DNA of 7,475 nt from an uncultured Phenylobacterium sp. GTDB lineage: Bacteria; Pseudomonadota; Alphaproteobacteria; Caulobacterales; Caulobacteraceae. The translations under genes and the position numbers were made by a program. The notes below the pieces were generated by a model. It was not told the DNA's origin, ran no database searches, and saw only the letters and a list, made by a program, of their open reading frames with translations. The stretch covers positions 1 through 7,475 of the forward strand of contig CAMFHW010000197.1 of the NCBI GenBank assembly GCA_945952175.1, read 5' to 3'. Within the stretch, counting starts at the first letter, position 1. Every line of letters starts with the position of its first letter. Of this stretch, positions 1-4,568 are shown piece after piece.

Positions 1-542
1 AGCATGGAGCCCACCATGCCGAAACCGGCGATCATCAGCGCCCACGTCCCCGGCTCGGGCACGAAGTTGTTCGCGATCACGGTGTCGATCTCGATATTGT
101 CCAGGAAGGCCGTGCCGCCCAGGAAGCCGATGTCCGTGCCCCAGCGCAGGCCGGGGCTCAGAGTCACGTGCTGCCAGCTGTCGCGCGGGATATCGACCTG
201 CATATAGTCGTACATGTCGACGCCCTTCGGCACGTAGACGTCGAACGACCGCAGGATGCCCACATATCCTGTCCGTGTGGAGCCCGGCCCCGGGATGGTG
301 TTCCCGGCTCCGACGAAGAACTGCGAATAGGGAAGTCCGTATGTCGGGGTGATGACGTCGAGAATGAGATAGTGGTTCGAGGCGTCGCCGACGACCGTCC
401 CACGGATCCGGTTCGTCCCGCCGAGCCCGGAGTCGGTGTAGTGGACACCCAAGGTCTGGTCCTCGAAATCGAGGGTGTAGATCGCGGCGTGGGCGGCGCC
501 GGCGACCATCGCGGCCGCAGCCGCCAATAGCAAAGTCTTCAT
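1..542 (-). CDS. PEP-CTERM (PEPxxWA) sorting-domain secreted protein, 3' end beyond window
   Basis: Probable exported protein anchored or processed by an exosortase; its specific function is not recognised. The frame runs from ATG at 542 to the left edge (180 codons seen). Residues 1-19 form a signal peptide: Lys2, a Leu/Ala-rich core and a likely AHA|A cleavage site. The middle (about 21-158) is rich in Gly, Thr, Asp and aromatics, has no cysteine, and reads like a beta-sandwich domain (FEDQTLG near the start, FLDNIEID near the end). Residues 162-180 carry PEPGTWA followed by a hydrophobic stretch, the classic PEP-CTERM tripartite tail; the expected terminal arginine cluster lies outside the window. 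In this system the tail directs the protein through the inner membrane to an exosortase, often linked with exopolysaccharide. No exosortase gene is visible here. The start is supported by GGGAGGG six bases upstream. The family call is firm; the role is unknown. Confidence 0.85.
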   Translation of the reverse strand, partial: MKTLLLAAAAAMVAGAAHAAIYTLDFEDQTLGVHYTDSGLGGTNRIRGTVVGDASNHYLILDVITPTYGLPYSQFFVGAGNTIPGPGSTRTGYVGILRSFDVYVPKGVDMYDYMQVDIPRDSWQHVTLSPGLRWGTDIGFLGGTAFLDNIEIDTVIANNFVPEPGTWALMIAGFGMVGSM

Positions 543-548
543 GATGAA

Positions 549-570
549 CCCTCCCAGGTTGCGGGGAGGG
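549..570 (-). promoter_or_regulatory. RBS-sequestering hairpin upstream of the PEP-CTERM gene
   Basis: On the minus strand, CCCTCCC (570-564) and GGGAGGG (555-549) form a perfect 7-bp GC-rich inverted repeat with an 8-base loop. The downstream arm is the Shine-Dalgarno sequence of the gene starting at 542, so in the mRNA the ribosome site would be base-paired. The pairing is seen directly. A role in limiting translation until something opens the stem is inference; chance is possible in GC-rich DNA, although the arm lies exactly on the RBS. Confidence 0.5.
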
Positions 571-698
571 GGCATTTGAAGCCGGGGCCTGTCAACCATA
601 CTCCCGACATAAGCGAACGGGATGGGCCGCCGCCGCGAGCTGGCCGGGGACAGGAGCATCAATCTGGCGAATGGCGATCGAGTTCCCCGAGGCAGGCT

Positions 699-1277
699 TC
701 AGCAGAAGGCGCGCAGGAGGCGATCGATATAGGTGGTGCTGCTAGCCCAGCGGTATTCCGGCATGCCGACCAGAATATGGGCGATCCCGATCAGGGCGCA
801 GAACAGGGCTTCGCCGTCGGCCACCGGGTCGTCTGCCGCCGCGTGGGGGAGGGCGGCGAGCAGCTTGGAGAAGCGCTGCAACTCGGGGACGACGTCGGCA
901 TCCTCGATGAACCAGGTGTCGTCCTCGGTCTCGCGGTGGTCCTGGATCAGGAAGACGACCTTGTAGCGGGCCGGGAACCGCAGCCAGTAGTCGACGAAGG
1001 TGTGGGCGACCCGGCGCAGCCGCGCGCGCGGGTCGGTCTCGGCCGCTTCCGCCCCATCGAGCTCGGCGAAGAGGGGCGCGAAGGCCTCCGACCAGAGGGC
1101 GCGCACAATGGCGGTCTTGTTGGGGAAGTAGCGGTAGAGGGTCATGGCCGGCATGCCGGCGCGCCTGGCGATCAGCCGGATGCTGAGGCCGGCCACGCCG
1201 TCGGCCTCGAACAGCTCGCGCGCCGCCTCCAGGATGCGGGCCTGGCCCTCCCTGCGACGCTGTTCCCGGACGCTCAT
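699..1277 (-). CDS. TetR/AcrR-family transcriptional regulator
   Basis: DNA-binding repressor (or, less often, activator) of the TetR family, 192 residues, a usual length. The N-terminal domain (about 10-56) has the family pattern: an Arg-rich start, helix 1 (ILEAARELFEADG), then the helix-turn-helix at about 32-51 ending in the hallmark TLYRYFPNK. The C-terminal domain (about 70-192) is helical with aromatic and charged residues, as expected for a ligand-binding and dimerisation domain; the ligand cannot be read from it. The frame stays open upstream to 1772, but ATG 1277 is the right start: it has GGAG five bases upstream, the family homology begins just after it, and anything longer would run antisense through the divergent oxidase gene. 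It is divergent from the amine oxidase gene, with two palindromes between them, so it probably controls both itself and the oxidase. Confidence 0.92.
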   Translation of the reverse strand: MSVREQRRREGQARILEAARELFEADGVAGLSIRLIARRAGMPAMTLYRYFPNKTAIVRALWSEAFAPLFAELDGAEAAETDPRARLRRVAHTFVDYWLRFPARYKVVFLIQDHRETEDDTWFIEDADVVPELQRFSKLLAALPHAAADDPVADGEALFCALIGIAHILVGMPEYRWASSTTYIDRLLRAFC

Positions 1278-1313
1278 TCGATCTCCAGACACCTGGCCCC
1301 AACAGCGAGCCGC

Positions 1314-1342
1314 TTGACGATGCGTACTTGTACGCATATCGA
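1314..1342 (+). promoter_or_regulatory. Candidate promoter of the amine oxidase gene
   Basis: TTGACG at 1314-1319 is a good -35 element. A 17-base spacer leads to TATCGA at 1337-1342, a weak -10 match. Operator palindrome 1 fills the spacer, so a bound repressor would block RNA polymerase. The predicted transcript would start near 1349 and have a leader of about 70 bases. The -35 is convincing; the -10 is only partial. Confidence 0.4.
1320..1337. promoter_or_regulatory. Operator palindrome 1, probable TetR-family site
   Basis: ATGCGTACTTGTACGCAT is an inverted repeat with perfect 8-base arms around a central TT. Its size and its place between a TetR-type gene and a divergent target fit a TetR-family operator. 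It is paired with a second copy of the same core, 24 bases away centre to centre. Confidence 0.7.
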
Positions 1343-1343
1343 T

Positions 1344-1361
1344 TTGCGTACAAGTACGCTT
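1344..1361. promoter_or_regulatory. Operator palindrome 2, probable TetR-family site
   Basis: The 14-base core GCGTACAAGTACGC (1346-1359) is the exact reverse complement of the core of palindrome 1 (1322-1335). The outer two bases on each side do not pair, so this site may bind more weakly. The two cores, extended by one base, form 15-base arms (1322-1336 and 1345-1359) around an 8-base spacer containing ATCGAT. Everything is symmetric about 1340.5. Confidence 0.7.
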
Positions 1362-1380
1362 CAGCGATGAATAGCGGCCC

Positions 1381-1395
1381 GGACCCTTGAGGTCC
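1381..1395. repeat. Short inverted repeat in the amine oxidase leader
   Basis: GGACC (1381-1385) and GGTCC (1391-1395) flank CTTGA, making a possible 5-bp hairpin about 10 bases before the ribosome binding site. It has no T-tract and is not a terminator. It may be chance. Confidence 0.25.
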
Positions 1396-1404
1396 AGTTC
1401 AGGC

Positions 1405-1410
1405 GAGGTG
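1405..1410 (+). promoter_or_regulatory. Ribosome binding site for the ATG at 1417
   Basis: GAGGTG followed by ATC matches a long run of the anti-Shine-Dalgarno complement and sits six bases before ATG 1417. A competing, equally strong AGGAGG lies at 1436-1441, eight bases before the in-frame ATG at 1450. The sequence therefore supports two starts. Confidence 0.6.
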
Positions 1411-1416
1411 ATCAGG

Positions 1417-2904
1417 ATGGGCGATCGAACAGGCCAGGAGGGCGCGCGGATGTCGCGCCGGGTGGCGCTGGGCTTCGGGGCGGGCGCCGCTGGGTTCGCG
1501 GCCGTGCAAGGGCCGGCGCAGGCCCAGGCTGCGGCCACTTTGGGGGGCGAGGCGCCCTTGGCGGCTACGGTCGATGTGATCGTGGTGGGCGCGGGGTTCT
1601 CCGGCCTGACGACGGCGCGCGGGTTGCGCGCGGCCGGCCACAGCGTCGTGGTGCTGGAGGCGGACGACCGGGTCGGCGGGCGCACCAAGCCCGGCAAGAT
1701 CGCCGGCGAGACGGTCGACCTCGGCGGCCAGTGGGTGGGGCCGGCCCAGACCCGGCTGCTCGCGCTCGCCAAGGAATATGGGGTGGCGGTCTATCCCCAG
1801 TTCACGACCGGCAAGAACATCGTCGACCTGGCGGGGCGTCGCGCGACCTATGAGGGCGAGACGCCGGCGCTCAGCCCGATGGCGCTCGCCGAATTCGCGT
1901 TGGCGATCGGCAGGATCGAGGCGCTGGCCCGCAAGGTGCCGCCCCTGCGCCCCTGGGAGGCGCCCGACGCCGAGGTGCTCGACGCCCAGACCATGGAGAC
2001 CTGGATCCTGGCCAATGCGAAGGCGCCCGCCGTGCGCTCGGCCTTGCGGCTGCTGATCCGGACGCTGGCCTGCGTCGAGGCGGGGGAGGTGTCGCTGCTG
2101 GGCATGCTGACCATGGCCTCGGCGGCGGGGAGCTTCAACGAGATGATCTCGACGCGCGGCGGCGCCCAGGACGCCATGCTGCAGGGTGGGGTCTGGCAGC
2201 TCGCGGCGAAGATGGCGCAGGAGCTCGGGCCGGCGGTGGTGCTGGGTGCTCCGGTAAGCGCTATCGCCCAGGACGACCAGGGCGTCACCGTCCAGGCTGG
2301 CGCGCGCCGCTGGCGCGGACGCTTCGTGGTGGTCACCGCGCCGCCGTCGATGGCGGGCCGGATCCAATATCAGCCGGCCCTGCCGCCGCTGCGCGACGGC
2401 CTGACGCAGCGCATGCCGATGGGCTGCGTGATCAAGGTGCATGTGGCCTATGCGCGGCCGTTCTGGCGGACCGCCGGCCTGACCGGGATGGTGCTGTCGG
2501 ACCGCACCGCGTTCGGGCCGTGGTTCGACCACTCGCCCGAAGGCGGGACCATCGGCGGCCTGGTCGGCTTCTTCGCGGGCAAGAGCGCCCAGCTCTGGGC
2601 GGAACGGTCGCCGCAGGCGCGGCGCGAGCAGGTGCTGAAGGACGTCGCCCTCTATCTCGGCGACGAGGCCTTGAAGCCGACCGACTATATCGAAGAGGTC
2701 TGGGCTGCGGCGCCTTGGCAGCGGGGCGGCTATGCCGCAGCGCCGGGGCCGGGCGCGCTGACCGCCTTCGGACCGGCCCTGCGCGCGCCGGTGGGCCGCA
2801 TCCACTGGGCCGGGACGGAGACCGCGGAGGCCTTCGCCGGCTATATCGACGGCGCGATCCGCTCCGGCGAGCACAGCGCCCAGGAGGTGGCGCGCAGGCT
2901 CTGA
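1417..2904 (+). CDS. Flavin monoamine oxidase family protein, probably Tat-exported
   Basis: FAD-dependent amine oxidase of the MAO/polyamine oxidase family, 495 residues; it would oxidise an amine to an imine, releasing H2O2 and, after hydrolysis, an aldehyde and ammonia or a smaller amine. Residues 12-35 look like a Tat signal: MSRRVALGF, a hydrophobic Gly/Ala stretch, then AQAQA. The FAD site follows: GAGFSG at 58-63, Glu81 ending the second strand, RVGGRT at 85-90 and DLGGQWVG just after. The C-terminal flavin motif is GRIHWAGTET with Tyr476. By my alignment to human MAO-B, Lys340 matches Lys296, and Tyr439 and Tyr476 match the aromatic cage Tyr398 and Tyr435. The covalent-flavin cysteine (Cys397) is Gly438, so FAD should be non-covalent. 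ATG 1450 is an alternative start (484 residues). The divergent TetR regulator probably controls it. The substrate is unknown. Confidence 0.88.
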   Translation: MGDRTGQEGARMSRRVALGFGAGAAGFAAVQGPAQAQAAATLGGEAPLAATVDVIVVGAGFSGLTTARGLRAAGHSVVVLEADDRVGGRTKPGKIAGETVDLGGQWVGPAQTRLLALAKEYGVAVYPQFTTGKNIVDLAGRRATYEGETPALSPMALAEFALAIGRIEALARKVPPLRPWEAPDAEVLDAQTMETWILANAKAPAVRSALRLLIRTLACVEAGEVSLLGMLTMASAAGSFNEMISTRGGAQDAMLQGGVWQLAAKMAQELGPAVVLGAPVSAIAQDDQGVTVQAGARRWRGRFVVVTAPPSMAGRIQYQPALPPLRDGLTQRMPMGCVIKVHVAYARPFWRTAGLTGMVLSDRTAFGPWFDHSPEGGTIGGLVGFFAGKSAQLWAERSPQARREQVLKDVALYLGDEALKPTDYIEEVWAAAPWQRGGYAAAPGPGALTAFGPALRAPVGRIHWAGTETAEAFAGYIDGAIRSGEHSAQEVARRL

Positions 2905-2911
2905 GCGGCGC

Positions 2912-3613
2912 CTAGCGCGCCCAGGGCAGGGGCCGAGCGATGCGCACCCCGGTCGTGCTCATATCGCAGGCATAGACCAGGACTTCGACGCCGGCGTCGG
3001 CCGCGGCCCCCAGGCCCCGGGCGAAGGTGGGGTCCAGGTCGTGGCACGCGGAGAAGGTGTCGCAGTCGGTGCGCTGGACGACGAAGAGGGCGACGGCGCG
3101 GTCGCCCCGCGCGACCATGGCCTCCAGCTCCTTCAGGTGCTTGGACGAGCGGGCGGCGACGCAGTCGGGAAACTCGGCCAGCGTGCCTGCGCGGCGCAGG
3201 TGGCAGTTCTTGATCTCCAGCCAGCAGCGCGGCCGGTCGGGGCTTTCCAGCAGGAAGTCGACGCGGCTGGCCTGACCGTACTTCACCTCGCGGCGGTGCG
3301 AGGCGTAGCCGGAAAGCTCGGGAATGGCGTCAGCGGCCAGGGCCTCGGCGACCAGGCGGTTGGGGTGCATGGTGTTGACGCCCACCAGGCCGCCGTCGGC
3401 CTCGACCAGTTCGAGGGTGTGGGCCAGCTTGCGCTTGGGATCGTCCGACCTGGACAGCCAGACGCCGTAGCCGGGGATGTTCAGGCCCAGCATGGCGCCG
3501 GGATTGGGGCAGTGGGCGGTGACCGGCGTTCCGTCGTCGAGGATCACGTCGGCGAAGAACCGCTTGTAGCGGCTGACCAGGGTCGCGTGGGTGAGGGGCT
3601 GGGCGAAGTCCAT
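2912..3613 (-). CDS. sfsA: SfsA family DNA-binding / nuclease-fold protein
   Basis: Matches SfsA (sugar fermentation stimulation protein) along its full length: 233 residues, against 234 in E. coli as I recall it. E. coli SfsA was found through effects on maltose genes and is reported to bind DNA; its biochemical role remains unclear. Conserved landmarks are LVSRYKRFFADV (12-23), HCPNPGAM (34-41), the VNTMHPNRL region (79-87), LSGY and EVKYG (100-113), and RVDFLL...CWLEIKN. Asp119, Glu133 and Lys135 form the D...ExK pattern of the PD-(D/E)XK nuclease fold. The frame is open upstream to 4459, but ATG 3613 matches the family N-terminus, and further extension would run antisense to the next gene. 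No Shine-Dalgarno sequence precedes this start. It is convergent with the amine oxidase and divergent from the CinA-like gene, 66 bases away. Confidence 0.93.
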   Translation of the reverse strand: MDFAQPLTHATLVSRYKRFFADVILDDGTPVTAHCPNPGAMLGLNIPGYGVWLSRSDDPKRKLAHTLELVEADGGLVGVNTMHPNRLVAEALAADAIPELSGYASHRREVKYGQASRVDFLLESPDRPRCWLEIKNCHLRRAGTLAEFPDCVAARSSKHLKELEAMVARGDRAVALFVVQRTDCDTFSACHDLDPTFARGLGAAADAGVEVLVYACDMSTTGVRIARPLPWAR

Positions 3614-3622
3614 GCGAGCGCC

Positions 3623-3628
3623 GATATA
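3623..3628 (-). promoter_or_regulatory. Possible -10 element giving a nearly leaderless sfsA transcript
   Basis: Read on the minus strand this is TATATC. Transcription starting 6-7 bases downstream would begin near 3616, only a few bases before the sfsA ATG at 3613. That would explain why no Shine-Dalgarno sequence is present. No matching -35 box was found, so the call is weak. Confidence 0.25.
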
Positions 3629-3665
3629 GGCGAGGCACCGAGGCGCTGATAGACCGGATGCAGGC

Positions 3666-3674
3666 AGGAGAGGT
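3666..3674 (+). promoter_or_regulatory. Ribosome binding site of the CinA-like gene
   Basis: AGGAGAGGT contains two overlapping Shine-Dalgarno cores, AGGAG (nine bases before the ATG) and GAGGT (five bases before it). It fixes the start at 3680. Confidence 0.6.
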
Positions 3675-3679
3675 GGTCG

Positions 3680-4456
3680 ATGGGAAGTCCAGGCGCGAAC
3701 GGCGAAGGCGTGGTCACGGCCGCGGTGCTGATCATCGGGGACGAGATCCTGTCGGGCCGCACCCAGGACACCAACCTGCGCGACATCGCCAAGTATCTGG
3801 GCGTGCATGGCGTCGACCTGTGCGAGGCGCGCACGGTGCCGGACGTGATGGAGGAGATCATCGCCGCGCTCGACGCCCTGCGGTCGCGCTACGACTACGT
3901 GATCACCACCGGCGGTATCGGGCCCACCCATGACGACATCACCGCCGACGCGGTGGCCCAGGCCTTCGGGGTCGAGCTCTATGAGCATCCCGAGATCCTC
4001 GAGATGATGACCGCCCGCTGGGGGACCGAGATCAATGCGGCGCGGCGGCGGATGGCGCGGGTGCCGGTGGGCGGCGACCTGGTGAAGAACCCGGTGCAGG
4101 GGCCGCCCGGCTTCACCATCGGCAATGTGTTCGTGCTGGCCGGGGTGCCGGTGATCATGCGCGGCATGCTGGAGGACGTGGGCCCACGGATGCGGACCGG
4201 CGCGGTGGTGCTGTCGCGCACGGTACGGGTCGAGGGCACGGGCGAGGGCGCGATCGCCGCGCCGCTGGAAGCCGTGGCCAAGGCGCATCCGGACATGAGC
4301 CTGGGCAGCTATCCGTTCTTCGACCAGGGCGTGTACGGCTCCAACCTGGTGCTTCGCGGGCGCGATCCCGGCGAGCTGTCGGCCACGGTCGGCGAATTGA
4401 TCGCCGCGCTCGAGGGCGCGGGGATCGGCGGGGTGCGCGAAATCGAGGCGACCTGA
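3680..4456 (+). CDS. MoCF/CinA N-terminal-type molybdopterin-binding-fold protein
   Basis: A 258-residue protein of the competence/damage-inducible protein A (CinA) N-terminal family, related to the MoaB/Mog molybdopterin-binding fold. The fold runs from about 13 to 175: AAVLIIGDEILSGRTQDTN (14-32) at the start and TGGIGPTHDD (77-86), the diagnostic phosphate/cofactor loop, in the centre. VFVLAGVP and IMRGMLED follow. About 80 more residues form the small alpha/beta tail seen in short CinA-like proteins. The C-terminal CinA deamidase domain (PncC-like) of the full protein of about 400 residues is absent, with no sign of truncation. Some CinA N-terminal domains have ADP-ribose pyrophosphatase activity, so a nucleotide-metabolite clean-up role is as plausible as molybdenum cofactor binding. 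ATG 3680 has a good ribosome site. It is divergent from sfsA. The name cinA is not assigned because the second domain is lacking. Confidence 0.88.
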   Translation: MGSPGANGEGVVTAAVLIIGDEILSGRTQDTNLRDIAKYLGVHGVDLCEARTVPDVMEEIIAALDALRSRYDYVITTGGIGPTHDDITADAVAQAFGVELYEHPEILEMMTARWGTEINAARRRMARVPVGGDLVKNPVQGPPGFTIGNVFVLAGVPVIMRGMLEDVGPRMRTGAVVLSRTVRVEGTGEGAIAAPLEAVAKAHPDMSLGSYPFFDQGVYGSNLVLRGRDPGELSATVGELIAALEGAGIGGVREIEAT

Positions 4457-4470
4457 CATCGCCCGGCAAT

Positions 4471-4498
4471 GGAAAGGCCGCGCGGAACGCGGATTTCC
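4471..4498 (+). terminator. Candidate hairpin after the CinA-like gene
   Basis: GGAAA (4471-4475) pairs with TTTCC (4494-4498), and inside it CCGCG (4478-4482) pairs with CGCGG (4488-4492) around the loop CGGAA. A small 2x1 internal bulge separates the stems. It begins 14 bases after the stop codon, where a terminator would be expected, but only TTT lies in the downstream arm and no T-run follows. It may be a weak terminator or a 3'-end stabilising stem. Confidence 0.35.
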
Positions 4499-4568
4499 GC
4501 CCTAGGCTAAGGTAGCGAATCCAACCGGCGCGACCCCCGCGCGCCCCTGAGACAGGCGAACGGCGAGC

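Noticed and set aside
590..595. Perfect TTGACA (-35) on the minus strand upstream of the PEP-CTERM gene
   Set aside because: No acceptable -10 element lies 15-19 bases downstream (the bases there are C-rich), and a sigma-54 pattern was not found either. The promoter remains unlocated.
596..698. Gap between the PEP-CTERM and TetR genes, searched for a terminator or small gene
   Set aside because: No stable stem with a T-run after the TetR stop codon and no small ORF with a ribosome site; only short GC-rich repeats expected by chance.
576..1370. A 264-codon plus-strand open frame over the TetR gene and its flanks
   Set aside because: No motif, begins in non-coding DNA, and is antisense to a clear TetR protein.
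1367..1390. Seven-codon ORF (MNSGPDP) in the amine oxidase leader, considered as an attenuator peptide
   Set aside because: No ribosome site, no repeated codons for a single amino acid, and no alternative terminator structure.
1278..1772. N-terminal extension of the TetR gene to 1772
   Set aside because: It would cover the operators and the start of the divergent oxidase; the ATG at 1277 has a ribosome site and matches the family N-terminus.
1399..2874. A 491-codon minus-strand open frame opposite the amine oxidase
   Set aside because: Shadow frame of a conserved FAD enzyme, with the same biased composition and no domain.
3614..4459. N-terminal extension of sfsA to 4459
   Set aside because: SfsA homology starts exactly at the Met at 3613; the extension is antisense to the CinA-like gene.
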